Shown here piece by piece: positions 55,301 through 63,251 of a stretch of DNA of 64,000 nucleotides (the first letter of the stretch is position 1; each line of letters begins with the position of its first letter). Made by a program: the position numbers and the translations under genes. Origin of the DNA: an uncultured Hyphomicrobiales bacterium (lineage in GTDB: Bacteria > Pseudomonadota > Alphaproteobacteria > Rhizobiales > Xanthobacteraceae). The stretch lies in NCBI GenBank assembly GCA_903878085.1, contig CAIRGJ010000064.1:186001-250000 (forward strand), given 5' to 3'. Below the pieces are notes generated by a model. The model was not told the origin of the DNA. It was given only the letters and a program-made list of their open reading frames with translations, and ran no database searches.

Positions 55301-57520
55301 CCCGACCTGGCTATCGGCCAAGTGACCAATCGCGGTCGTGGTGAGGCCGGTGAGCTGATTCGACGACAGCTTGGTCAGGTCAATGGCGTCGAGCACATCG
55401 CTGGACACCGCATTGAGCTGGGTGGTGGTCACGCTCTGAAGCTGGGTGGTGCTGAGTGCACTAATCTGCGTGGTCGAGAAGTTGCCGAGCGCGGTGGTGG
55501 TCAGGCCGCCAAGCTGCCTGGTGGTTAGCGCATTGGCCTGCGTGGTGGTGAACGCCTGCACCTCGGTCGAGGTGAGCGCACCGATCTCAGTCGCCGTCAA
55601 AACGCCGACCTGTGTGGAGGTCAGCGTGCCGACCTGAGTGGAGGTCAGGTTGCCGATCGCCGTGGTCGTCAGACCCGCGATTTGCGGCGTGGCAGCCTTC
55701 GTGAGGTCCACGGCATCCAGCGCGTCGACGGACAGTGCGTTGAGCTGGGTGGTGGTCAGGCTCTGAAGCTGGGTGGTGCTGAGCGCGCCGATCTGGGTGG
55801 TCGAGAAGTTGCCGAGCGCGGTGGTGGTCAGGCCGCCAAGCTGCCGGGTGGTCAGCGCATTGGCCTGCGTGGTGGTGAACGCCTGCACCTCGGTCGACGT
55901 CAAGGCGCCGATCTGCGCGGTGCTCAGCAGGCCGACCTCGGTCGAGCTCAGCGTGCCAACTTGGGCTTCGGTCAGGTTGACGATCGACGTCGTCGTCAAG
56001 CCAACGATCTGCGTCGTGGTGACCTTTGTGAGGTCCACGGCATCCAGCGCGTCGCTGGACAGTGCGTTGAGCTGGGTGGAGGTCAGGCCCTGAAGCTGGG
56101 TGGTGCTGAGCGCGCCGATCTGCGTGGTCGAGAAGTTGCCGAGCGCGGTGGTGGTCAAGCCGCCAAGCTGCCTGGCGGTCAGCGCATTGGCCTGCGTGGT
56201 GGTGAAGGCCTGGACTTGAGTCGAGGTCAGCGCACCGATCTCCGCGGTGCTCAGCAATCCAACCTGGGTCGACGTCAGCGTGCCAACCTGGCTGTCGGTC
56301 AGGTTGCCGATCGTGGTGGTCGTCAGGCCAACGATCTGCGTCGTGCTGGCCTTCGTGAGGTCCACGGCATCCAGCGCCGCAATGGATAGACTGTTGAACT
56401 GGGTCGTCGTCAGGCCCTGAAGCTGAGTGGTGCTGAGCGCGCCGATCTGCGTGGTCGAGAAATTACCGAGCGCAGTGGTAGTCAAGCCGCCAAGCTGCCT
56501 GGCGGTCAGCGCATTGGCCTGCGTGGTGGTGAAGGCCTGGACTTGGGTCGAGGTCAGCGCACCGATCTCAATTGCCGTCAAAACGCCGACCTGCGTGGAG
56601 GTCAGCGCGGCAACTTGGCTATCGGTCAAGTTGCCGACAGCGGTGCTCGTCAGGCCGGTGAGCTGGATGCTGGACAGCTTGGTGAGATCAATGGCGTCGA
56701 GCACATTGCTGGATACCGCATTGAGCTGGGCCGTCGTCAGGCCCTGAACTTGGGTAGCGCTGAACGCGCCAATCTGGGTGGTCGAAACATTGCCGAGCGC
56801 GGTTGTGGTGAGGCCGCCAAGCTGCCTGGAGGTTAGTGCATTGGCCTGCGTGGTGGTGAACGCTTGCACCTCGGTCGAAGTCAAAGCACCGATCTGCGCG
56901 GTGCCAAGCTGGCCGATCTGGGTGGAGGTCAGCGTACCGACCTGCGTCTGGGTCAGATTGCCGATCGACGAAGTGGTCAGACCCTTGAGCTGGACGACGG
57001 ACAGCTTGGTCAGGTCAAAGGCGCCGAGCACATCGCTGGACACCGCGTTGAGCTGGGTCGTCGTCAGGCCCTGTACCTGGGTAGTGCTGAGTGCGCCGAT
57101 CTGCGTGGTTGAAAAGTTGCCGAGCGCGGTGGAGGTCAGGCCGCCAAGCTGCCGGTCGGTCAGCGCATTGGTCTGCGTGGTGGTGAACGCCTGCACCTCG
57201 GTCGAGGTGAGCGCACCGATCTCAGTCGCCGTCAAAACGCCGACCTGCGCGGCGGTGAGCGCTGCAGTCTGGGTATCGAGGAAGGTCTGAATCTGGAGCG
57301 TGAGCAGGTGGCTGATGACGTTTGTCGAAAGCGCCGCGATCTGCGTCGTCGCCAGATACTGGAGGTCGGTGGACACCAATGCGTTGACTTGGGTCGAGCC
57401 CAACGCTGCGGCCTGCGTCGCAGCAAGAGACCCAATTTCTGTAGTCGAGAGACCAGCGATAGCGGTGGTGTTAAGCCGCGCGAGCTGTCTTAGGCTTAGC
57501 GAAGAAATGGTAAAAGGCAT
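52367..57520 (-). CDS. Giant octapeptide-repeat protein (1717 aa), function unknown
   Basis: One uninterrupted frame of 1717 codons. Almost the whole protein is an octad of the form [LF]-[ST]-[ST]-x-[QE]-[ILV]-x-[AGN]. Residues 104-1629 form 14 blocks, each exactly 109 residues: 13 octads plus a 5-residue insert reading V/I-D-L/V-T/S-K after the eighth octad. Residues 1-103 and 1630-1717 are less regular octads. The middle blocks are nearly identical; the last four form a subgroup with LGLFSSDQINAL and DVSK. No Cys, signal peptide, RTX nonapeptide or membrane span was seen. The [ST]xx[QE] pattern fits a helix N-cap; a solenoid is likely. Similar octad proteins in rhizobia are often labelled adhesin-like without proof. 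It stands alone beside mobile-element debris. Confidence 0.88.
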   Translation of the reverse strand: MPFTISSLSLRQLARLNTTAIAGLSTTEIGSLAATQAAALGSTQVNALVSTDLQYLATTQIAALSTNVISHLLTLQIQTFLDTQTAALTAAQVGVLTATEIGALTSTEVQAFTTTQTNALTDRQLGGLTSTALGNFSTTQIGALSTTQVQGLTTTQLNAVSSDVLGAFDLTKLSVVQLKGLTTSSIGNLTQTQVGTLTSTQIGQLGTAQIGALTSTEVQAFTTTQANALTSRQLGGLTTTALGNVSTTQIGAFSATQVQGLTTAQLNAVSSNVLDAIDLTKLSSIQLTGLTSTAVGNLTDSQVAALTSTQVGVLTAIEIGALTSTQVQAFTTTQANALTARQLGGLTTTALGNFSTTQIGALSTTQLQGLTTTQFNSLSIAALDAVDLTKASTTQIVGLTTTTIGNLTDSQVGTLTSTQVGLLSTAEIGALTSTQVQAFTTTQANALTARQLGGLTTTALGNFSTTQIGALSTTQLQGLTSTQLNALSSDALDAVDLTKVTTTQIVGLTTTSIVNLTEAQVGTLSSTEVGLLSTAQIGALTSTEVQAFTTTQANALTTRQLGGLTTTALGNFSTTQIGALSTTQLQSLTTTQLNALSVDALDAVDLTKAATPQIAGLTTTAIGNLTSTQVGTLTSTQVGVLTATEIGALTSTEVQAFTTTQANALTTRQLGGLTTTALGNFSTTQISALSTTQLQSVTTTQLNAVSSDVLDAIDLTKLSSNQLTGLTTTAIGHLADSQVGTLTSTQIALLSTGQIGAFTSTEVQALTTTQANALTTRQLGGLTTTALGNFSTTQIGALSTTQLQSLTTTQLNALSTDALDAVDLTKATTTQIVGLTTTSIGNLTQAQVGTLNSTEVGLLSTGQIGALTSTEVQAFTTTQANALTTRQLGGLTTTALGLFSSTQIGALSTTQLQSLTTTQLNALSVDSLDAVDLTKATTTQIVGLTTTAIGQLSEAQVGTLNSTEVGLLSTGQIGALTSTEVQAFTTTQANALTTSQLGGLTTTALGLFSSTQIGALSTTQLQSLTTAQLNALSVGSLDAVDVTKATTTQIAGLTTTAIGNLTETQVGTLNAAQVGVLTATEIGALTSTEVQALTTTQANALTTSQLGGLTTTALGNFSTTQIGALSTTQLQSLTTAQLNALSVGSLDAVDLTKATTTQIASLTTTAIGQLTEAQVGTLSSTQTGVLTATEIGALTSTEVQAFTTTQADALSATQLGRLTTTALGLFSSDQINALTTTQVQGLTTTQLNAIGVDAFQAVDTTKLTWNQIRGLSTTAIGTLTEDQVGALNSSQIALLSTVQIGALTSTDVQAFTTTQVNALTAQQLGNLTTAALGLFSSDQINALSTTLVQSLTTTQLNALSIDALNAVDVSKVSTTQIAGLTTTAIGQLTNIQIGAFSAAQVANLSTDQIAVLTSTEVQDFTATQAGGLTSTQLGGLTNAALGLFSSDQINALSTTQLQGLTTTQLNALSIDMLNAVDVSKASTPQIAGLTTTAIGQLTQTQVGAFSATQVFSLSADQIAVLTSTEVQAFTTTQADALSATQLGGLTTTALGLFSNDQLGALSTNQVQGLTTTQLNALSIDALDAVDVSKASTTQVAGLTTTAISQLTEAQVGALTATLIASLTADQTAVFTTTELGNLAADKAGALTSTQIAGLTTTQFSALSATTGIPSLSTAAIAGISTNDIHALTAAQGSAFAQTQIDAMTSNQRAALIDVVTS
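52634..57211 (-). repeat. Tandem array, 14 units of 327 bp
   Basis: The coding repeat of the giant gene at DNA level: 14 consecutive units of 327 bp with no length variation, running from codon 104 to codon 1629. Units 3-10 (numbered from the N-terminus) are closest; units 11-14 are the most diverged. Conserved length with graded divergence suggests growth by unequal crossing-over under strong phase constraint. Confidence 0.85.
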
Positions 57521-57784
57521 GTCACCCGAGTCCAGGAACCGAAGTGTCGCGCATTACGAAACGAATGTCGGTTCGACGCCCACTCGCCGGGACATTCACA
57601 CTTAGAAGTTAATTGCCTCTAACAACTGCGACGATCGGCACCGATGACACTCCCCATCAGAAACAGAAGATGGTGTGAATTGCGACATTCTGACTGTATG
57701 AGACTAAGACTACGTTAACGAATTCAGCCTTGCCCGTCGTCAACCTATCGATGAGCGCGAAACGCGGTACCCGAATGCCGATAC
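57521..57784. other. Upstream region of the repeat gene
   Basis: About 260 bp without a gene. It should contain the promoter of the repeat gene; GGTGA just before ATG 57520 may serve as ribosome-binding site. Confidence 0.35.
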
Positions 57785-57912
57785 TCGCCCTATCCGGTCA
57801 GAAACGCGCGCGACCTTGATTGAGGCAATCGCACGGGGTGCGGCGCTGGCTGGACGAGATCATCATCGATCCGCAAGCGACAGCTGAGACGATTGCCGAG
57901 CGCGCGAGCTGC
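57785..57912 (+). pseudogene. Serine recombinase C-terminal fragment
   Basis: Two frames together read ETRATLIEAIARG and then RRWLDEIIIDPQATAETIAE, a segment found near the C-terminus of large serine (resolvase-type) recombinases of Bradyrhizobium, where it is followed by CSVRKVNMTISLAFLAP. Here there is a frame break near 57839 and the similarity stops at about 57905. No catalytic domain is present. It is a relic. Confidence 0.6.
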
Positions 57913-58095
57913 AGAGTTTATGCGACGAGCTGCTGAACGGAGAAATCTTCTCGGCCTGAAAGAAGCGCAGATTGTCATCGAGCAATGGCGGAAGCACGAC
58001 AACACGATCAGACCGCACTCCGAACTCAATTGCAGGCAGCCGGCGTCGCAGACACTTACACCTTTGGCCCATCATCGGGATGGTGATCATCGCAA
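57911..58095 (+). pseudogene. IS3-family transposase OrfB C-terminal fragment
   Basis: Reads DELLNGEIF in one frame and then LKEAQIVIEQWRKHDNTIRP in another, followed by HSELNCRQPASQTLTPLAH. In intact IS3-family OrfB this is the end of the DDE domain (GEIFYSLKEAQ, IRPHSSLGYRPPAP). A small deletion near 57945 breaks the frame. It joins directly to the recombinase relic. Together with the OrfA fragment at 1041 it is of the same IS type and strand. Confidence 0.75.
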
Positions 58096-58159
58096 TGCGG
58101 TAATCTCAAATCCGCCGGTTCAAAAAAACCGTCAGATCAATCTTTGCCAGCGTGGAAAA

Positions 58160-58846
58160 CTATTCCGATAGCAAGTGGATGACTTCCGCCGCAGCTTGAG
58201 CCGTCTCTTCACGTGCCAATTTTTCCGCCAGCATCGCGTCGCCCGCTTTGATCGCGGCAAACATTGCCCGCAGTGAACGCACGCTTTCGCGCGAACGTCT
58301 CGGCGAACGTTTCGGATGGCTCAGTCCGAGAGCGCGCCAGCGCCAAATCCGCGCATGCAGGATCGAAATCATTGAGGACAGCGATTCACTGTCGGCGCCC
58401 GCCACCAATGCATCGTAGAAACTGTTCTTGGCTTGTAGAATCGCCGCAGGATCGCCGGCCCCATAACAGCGGGCCACTTCTTCCAGTGCTAGCCGCAAGG
58501 TCTTGAGTTGGTCCGGCTTGGCGTTAACGACGAAGAGCCGCGCAGCTAAGCCGACCAGTACCTCGCGAATGGCATAAAGGTCCTTGGCCTCACCGGCGCT
58601 GAGTTCGCGCACCACCGGGCCTTTATTGGCAATCGTCGCCACCAGCCCCTCGGTCTCAAGCTGGCGCAGCGCCTCGCGGATGACCGTGCGCGACACATCC
58701 ATCATTTCGATCAGTTCACGTTCGACCAGCCGGGAGCCCGGCGCGAGCCTTCCTGAAATGATCGACTGTCGCAGGAAATCCAAAACTTGATGGCGCAACG
58801 GCGCTGCCGGCTGGCGGATGATCGACGTGGGGCTGGCCTCAAGCAT
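58160..58846 (-). CDS. GntR family regulator (FadR/FCD subfamily)
   Basis: A 228-residue regulator; ATG 58846 follows GGAGCAA. Winged helix at about 16-80 (LVERELIEMMDVSRTVIREAL, then LETEGLVATIANKGPVV) and an FCD effector domain at about 88-220, where metal and carboxylate ligands are expected (FYDALVAGADSES, then MFAAIKAGDAMLAEKLAR). It is divergent from the dehydrogenase cluster and probably represses it. The candidate operator at 58871-58894 lies 25 bp from its start. Confidence 0.92.
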   Translation of the reverse strand: MLEASPTSIIRQPAAPLRHQVLDFLRQSIISGRLAPGSRLVERELIEMMDVSRTVIREALRQLETEGLVATIANKGPVVRELSAGEAKDLYAIREVLVGLAARLFVVNAKPDQLKTLRLALEEVARCYGAGDPAAILQAKNSFYDALVAGADSESLSSMISILHARIWRWRALGLSHPKRSPRRSRESVRSLRAMFAAIKAGDAMLAEKLAREETAQAAAEVIHLLSE

Positions 58847-58870
58847 TTAGGGTTGCTCCGGTTCCTTGAT

Positions 58871-58894
58871 CGTAATATCGTATTACGGCTTGCC
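58871..58894. promoter_or_regulatory. GntR-type operator candidate, site 1
   Basis: CGTAATA-TCG-TATTACG (58871-58887) is a perfect inverted repeat and contains the FCD-regulator core GTATTAC (58880-58886). The 18-mer from 58877 to 58894 recurs with two mismatches at 63288-63305 before the Bug receptor gene. It sits between the regulator and the dehydrogenase gene. Confidence 0.7.
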
Positions 58895-58974
58895 AATCGA
58901 GGCCAGCCGTCGCCGGCCAGGGACCGAAAGATAAGTCCCGAGAGAAGCCCCAAGGAAACGCTAAAGGAACGTCC

Positions 58975-60066
58975 ATGAGCGCAGGTCCCGTTAAGGTCGG
59001 CATCGTCGGTCTCGGCCGTTGGGCAAAGGTCTTGACCAACGCCAGCAAGAAATCAGCCAAAATACAGATCATTTCAGGCTATAGCCGCTCCGAGGAAAAG
59101 CGCCAGGCATTCGCTAAAGAGATGGGCGTGGCTGCGGCCCCCGATTTGGCGACCATGCTGGCCGATCCGGAGATCAAAGGCGTCATTCTAACGGTGCCGA
59201 ACGAACAACACCTCCCGGTCGCGCGCGAAGTCGCGATGGCCAAAAAACACGTCTATACGGAGAAGCCAATCGCGGCGACGCTGGAGGACGGGCTCGAGAT
59301 TGAGGCGTTGCAGAAGCTCTACGGTGTCACCGTCACGGTCGGACACAGCGCCAGGCTGATGGCTGGCATCCGCACGATGGGTGAAGCCATCGCCGCTGGT
59401 GAGCTTGGCCGGGTCGCGTTCATCGAAGCCAATTTCTCCAACGAGCGCGCGCTCGAACTCACGCCCCAAACGTGGCGCTGGTACAAGAATCGCGCGCCGG
59501 GCGGCCCGCTATCGCAACTCGCGATCCACCAATTCGACGTGCTGCATTATCTCGGTGGCGAGATTACCGAGGCCAGTTCGATCGCGTCGAAGCTATCGCC
59601 GGTCGGCGCCGAGGTCGATGATCAGTCGATGACGACCCTCAAATTTGCCGACGGTAAAATTGGCTATGTCGGCGCCTGCTGGACGTCGCCCGGCATCTTC
59701 TCGGTGCGGGTGTTCGGTTCCAAGGGCTTGATGCACTACGAGATGGATTTCGGCACCTGGGATACGCCATCCAAGCTGCATGAGCATTCAACGCTTTATA
59801 TCCAGCGCGGCAAGGATGGCTACGCCAAGCGCGAAGTGCTGAAGGTTCCGGAAAGCGACATGTTCCGGCTCGAATTGGATATGTTCGCCGACAGCTGCCT
59901 AACCGGCAAGGCGAATGAACTTAGCGCTAAGAATGGCAATGTCGCCGTCGCGGTGGTCAATGCAGCGCTGCGATCGATCGATCAGCGCGGACAATTGGTC
60001 AGCGTCGCAGACATAATCGCTGAAGCGCGCGCGCGCATCGGCGAGAAGGCCCGCCATGTTGCCTAG
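58975..60066 (+). CDS. Gfo/Idh/MocA family oxidoreductase
   Basis: A 363-residue NAD(P)-dependent dehydrogenase; ATG 58975 follows AAAGGAAC. Rossmann site VKVGIVGLGRWAKVL (6-20), the catalytic YTEKPIAATLEDG (about 94) and the C-terminal beta-sheet domain from about 125. The His in LSQLAIHQFDVLHYLGG fits the family's catalytic H-x-x-D helix. Substrates are sugars, inositols or related polyols and their lactones. It opens the cluster and overlaps the next gene by 11 bp. Confidence 0.92.
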   Translation: MSAGPVKVGIVGLGRWAKVLTNASKKSAKIQIISGYSRSEEKRQAFAKEMGVAAAPDLATMLADPEIKGVILTVPNEQHLPVAREVAMAKKHVYTEKPIAATLEDGLEIEALQKLYGVTVTVGHSARLMAGIRTMGEAIAAGELGRVAFIEANFSNERALELTPQTWRWYKNRAPGGPLSQLAIHQFDVLHYLGGEITEASSIASKLSPVGAEVDDQSMTTLKFADGKIGYVGACWTSPGIFSVRVFGSKGLMHYEMDFGTWDTPSKLHEHSTLYIQRGKDGYAKREVLKVPESDMFRLELDMFADSCLTGKANELSAKNGNVAVAVVNAALRSIDQRGQLVSVADIIAEARARIGEKARHVA

Positions 60067-60859
60067 CCGCTATTTCATCGACCTGACACAGCCGGAGATC
60101 GCGGGTCAGCTCAAGAAGAATCCATTGGTGATACTGCCGGCGGGTAGCGTCGAGCAACACGGCCCGCATCTGCCAACCGGCACCGATACCTTTGCATCCA
60201 ACGTTATCGGTCACGCCGTTGCCGAGAAGATGGACGGACTGGTGTTGCCGGCTACGCCATTCGGCGTCACGCCCATGCACATGCCGTTCGAAGGCACCAT
60301 CAGCTTCACGCCCGATACTTATATGCGGGTGGTGACGGAGACCTGCGTGTCGACCGCCAAACATGGCGCCAAATATCTGCTGATTCTGAACTGGCATGAG
60401 GGCAACATCCCCTCGCTCGCCATTGCGGCAGAATCTCTGCATCGCGACCACGGCATGACCGTGCTGACAGTGCAGGCCTGCTACGTCGCCGAGGAACTAT
60501 ACGGCCATTCGTGCAACGGCCTCACGCATGGCGGCGAAATCGAAGCGCTGGCCGTGCTGGCCTATCGGCCCGATCTGGTGCATCTCGATCGGATCGACTA
60601 TTCGTCCGATCATTCGCATGGCCACAAGATGGACAAGTTGCGGCGAACACGATCCTACCAACCGGTTCTCACCGACATCCGTTCTATTGCCGCGACCGGC
60701 TGGTTCGGTAGCCCGCAACATGCGACGGCTGAAAAAGGCGTGCGCATGCTCGCCGACATTTCCGACGCTATCGCCAAGGAAGCAGTCGAGATATTCAAAC
60801 AACTCGACACGGTGCAAGGCGGCACAGCTGAAATCAAACATCTGCGGCAGGCGGTCTGA
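60056..60859 (+). CDS. Creatininase-family amidohydrolase
   Basis: A 267-residue metal-dependent amidohydrolase. Metal ligands appear in PAGSVEQHGPHLPTGTD (Glu and His at about 33-36 and Asp), LILNWHEGN and GLTHGGEIEAL. The family includes creatininase, mycofactocin MftE and FAPy deformylase, so it likely opens a lactam or removes an amide. It overlaps the dehydrogenase gene by 11 bp and the cupin gene by one base. Confidence 0.9.
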   Translation: MLPSRYFIDLTQPEIAGQLKKNPLVILPAGSVEQHGPHLPTGTDTFASNVIGHAVAEKMDGLVLPATPFGVTPMHMPFEGTISFTPDTYMRVVTETCVSTAKHGAKYLLILNWHEGNIPSLAIAAESLHRDHGMTVLTVQACYVAEELYGHSCNGLTHGGEIEALAVLAYRPDLVHLDRIDYSSDHSHGHKMDKLRRTRSYQPVLTDIRSIAATGWFGSPQHATAEKGVRMLADISDAIAKEAVEIFKQLDTVQGGTAEIKHLRQAV

Positions 60860-61233
60860 TGGCAAGGCTGCTGAAACAGGCCGAAGCGAAGCGCCTGGGC
60901 CTGCCGGGGCGCACATCACTTGAGCCGGTCTCCGGCGAAATCGGATCACACGTCAGTTTTCGCATTGCCACGATCGCGGCGGCAAAACCCGGCGATAACA
61001 AGCGCGGCCCGCATTCGCATCGCGATTTTGAGGAATGCATCTACGTCCTGTCAGGCCAAGGCACGATGCATTCCGAGAGCGGCGAACATCCGGTGCGGCC
61101 AGGAGATACGCTGCTCGTCCCTGCCGGCGAGAAGCACATGACGGTGAATACCGGAACCGAGCCGCTCGTTCTGCTCTGCTTCTTCCCGGTCGGCGACGTG
61201 AGCGCGGGCACGACCGAGTTTCCGAGCTTCTAG
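60859..61233 (+). CDS. Cupin-domain protein
   Basis: A 124-residue single cupin. Metal motif GPHSHRDFEECIYVLSGQG (two His and a Glu at about 51-58) and GDTLLVPAGEKHMTVN (final His). Start overlaps the creatininase-like stop (TGATG). Possibly an isomerase or epimerase in the cluster's pathway. Confidence 0.85.
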   Translation: MARLLKQAEAKRLGLPGRTSLEPVSGEIGSHVSFRIATIAAAKPGDNKRGPHSHRDFEECIYVLSGQGTMHSESGEHPVRPGDTLLVPAGEKHMTVNTGTEPLVLLCFFPVGDVSAGTTEFPSF

Positions 61234-61282
61234 CGCAATGCCGGCGCGGCCGGACGACGGCCGCTTCTCTGGAGAAATTCAC

Positions 61283-62260
61283 ATGGCAGACGTACTGGTC
61301 CTGCGGCCGCAGGCGGATTTCGCCCGGGTCAATGCGCTCCCGCCAGAGTCACTGTCGGTCAGCTACCATGCACCTGATAGCGCCGAGGTTCCCGCGCTGA
61401 TGCGCCAAGCGAAGGCACTAGTCATTCCCGCGGTCGGACCCAAGCTGGCGCCCGCGCTGTTTGAAGGCACATCGCTCAAGCTCGTCCAAGTCACGGGGGC
61501 CGGTCTCGACCGTCTCGATAAGGCGGCGTTGACGAAAGCTGGCATCCCGGTCGCCAATGTCCCCGGTGGCAGCAACAGTGCGGTCGCCGAATATGCCGTC
61601 ACCACCGCTTCCATGCTGTTGCGGCGGTTCGCCTGGTCGGACAGCGAGATCAAGCGCGGCAATTATGCTGCTTTCCGCGCACAGCTCATGGCCGCCAATC
61701 TCGCCGGCATCGAAGGCTTGCTGGTTGGCGTGGTCGGCCTCGGCGTAATTGGGCTCGCGGTGGCGCACGCCTTCGCCAAAGCCGGCTGCCGCATTTGCTA
61801 TTACGATCCGGCACCCGCCGACCCGCAAGCCGCGCAGGCTTTGGGCGCGCAAGCCATGCCACTCGATGAACTGCTGCGGACCGCCGACGTCGTCACCCTG
61901 CACGTGCCGCTATTGCCCGCAACCCAAGGCCTGGTCGGCGCAAGCCAACTCGCCAGCATGAAAAAGGATGCGGTGCTCATTCAAGCGTCGCGCGGCGGCA
62001 TCGTCGACGAGCAGGCACTCGCGGATTGTCTGCGCGCCGGCCATCTCGGCGGCGTGGCCGTCGACGTCTATTCCTCCGAGCCCCCGGCGCCCGACAATCC
62101 GCTGCTCAAGCTCGATGGCGAGGCGGCGCACCGGCCGCTGCTGACACCGCACATTGCCGGCGTAACCCGGCAGTCAGCCGCGTTTCTGTTCCGCTCATCG
62201 TGGCAGAACGTCGAGCGTGTTCTGGTGACAGGCGCAGCGCCGCTCTATCGCGCCTATTGA
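61283..62260 (+). CDS. D-2-hydroxyacid dehydrogenase (NAD-dependent)
   Basis: A 325-residue enzyme; ATG 61283 follows CTGGAGAA, and the open frame from 61238 is not needed. The NAD site is VGVVGLGVIGLAVAHAFAKA; catalytic Arg lies in QASRGGIVDEQAL, Glu in VDVYSSEPPAPDNP and His in LLTPHIAGVTRQS. It reduces a 2-oxoacid or oxidises the D-hydroxyacid. It ends the plus-strand unit, convergent with the Bug receptor 10 bp away. Confidence 0.92.
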   Translation: MADVLVLRPQADFARVNALPPESLSVSYHAPDSAEVPALMRQAKALVIPAVGPKLAPALFEGTSLKLVQVTGAGLDRLDKAALTKAGIPVANVPGGSNSAVAEYAVTTASMLLRRFAWSDSEIKRGNYAAFRAQLMAANLAGIEGLLVGVVGLGVIGLAVAHAFAKAGCRICYYDPAPADPQAAQALGAQAMPLDELLRTADVVTLHVPLLPATQGLVGASQLASMKKDAVLIQASRGGIVDEQALADCLRAGHLGGVAVDVYSSEPPAPDNPLLKLDGEAAHRPLLTPHIAGVTRQSAAFLFRSSWQNVERVLVTGAAPLYRAY

Positions 62261-62270
62261 GCCGCGCCGT

Positions 62271-63251
62271 TCAGTTGACGGACAGCCCTGCACGGCTGGC
62301 CACTCCGCCCCAACGCTCAATGTCGGTCCGCAATTGCGTGGCGAACTGTTCCGGCGTGCTCGCAATCATGTCGTAACCGAGCGTCTTTACGCGCTGCTTC
62401 ATCTCATCGGTATCGAGAATGGCGATGATTTCGCCGTTCAATTTTTTCACGATCTTCGGATCGAGGCCTGCAGGTCCGAGCAGACCAGCCCAGTTCGCGA
62501 CTTCAAAGCCAGGCAGACCGGATTCGTCCATGGTTGGCATGTCCGGCATCAGCGCCGAGCGTCTCTTCTCGGCCATGGCGATCGGACGGAGACGATCCGA
62601 TTTCTCCCCCAGCATGCCAGGCACGCTGGCGAACATCGCCTGGACCTGCCCGCCAATCAAATCCAGCATCGCCGGATTCATACCTTTGTTGGGGATATGA
62701 ACCATGTCGATACCGGCCATGGTTTTGAGCATCTCGCCGGCCAGATGCGACGCGCTGCCGACGCCGGCTGAGCTGAAGCTAAGCTTGCCGGGATTGGCTT
62801 TGGCGTAGGCGATGAACTCCTTGAGCGAATGCGCCGGTACCGCCGGATTTACCACCAAGGCATAGGGGCTGATTGCCACGCTGATGATCGGGGTAAAGTC
62901 CTTGGTGACGTCGTAAGGCGGCGTCTTATGGACCACCACGGTGAGCGACAGGCTGCTCGGCGTATACAACAGCGTATAGCCATCCGGCGTGGAGCCGCTG
63001 ACGAATTTGCTGCCGATGATACCCCCGGCGCCGGCCCGGTTCTCGACCACGAAAGTCTGATTCATGCGTTCGCCGAGCTTCTGCGCCAGCATCCGCGCCA
63101 TCACATCGACGCCGCCGCCAGCCGCGACCGGCACAATGATATGTACCGGCCTTTCAGGATATTCGGCGCGCGCCAAACCGACCGGGCCGATGACGAACGC
63201 GACGATCGCCGGAGCACAGAGCGCCGAAATCCAGGGCTTGGTCTTGATCAT
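62271..63251 (-). CDS. Bug (TctC) family solute receptor
   Basis: A 326-residue receptor; ATG 63251 follows GGGGAGGGGAC, while the frame running to 63350 crosses the operator and is not translated. Signal peptide about 1-29 (VGLARAEYP). Hallmarks: VHIIVPVAAGGGVDVMARML, NRAGAGGIIGSKFV, PDGYTLLYT, PPYDVTKDFTPIISVA. Its promoter shares an 18-bp site with the GntR-dehydrogenase promoter, so it likely imports the substrate of that cluster. Confidence 0.93.
   Translation of the reverse strand: MIKTKPWISALCAPAIVAFVIGPVGLARAEYPERPVHIIVPVAAGGGVDVMARMLAQKLGERMNQTFVVENRAGAGGIIGSKFVSGSTPDGYTLLYTPSSLSLTVVVHKTPPYDVTKDFTPIISVAISPYALVVNPAVPAHSLKEFIAYAKANPGKLSFSSAGVGSASHLAGEMLKTMAGIDMVHIPNKGMNPAMLDLIGGQVQAMFASVPGMLGEKSDRLRPIAMAEKRRSALMPDMPTMDESGLPGFEVANWAGLLGPAGLDPKIVKKLNGEIIAILDTDEMKQRVKTLGYDMIASTPEQFATQLRTDIERWGGVASRAGLSVN

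Noticed and set aside
52634-57211. Tandem repeats considered as a CRISPR array or satellite
   Set aside because: The unit is 327 bp, wholly coding, without unique spacers, and the reading frame is kept throughout.
53153-57290. Long open frames on the plus strand across the repeat gene
   Set aside because: They repeat with the same 327-bp period, mirror the coding octads in antisense and lack ribosome-binding sites. They follow from the codon bias of the true gene.
1041-58095. A 57-kb composite transposon bounded by IS copies
   Set aside because: Both IS pieces are incomplete, carry different parts of the element, and no terminal inverted repeats or target duplications are visible.
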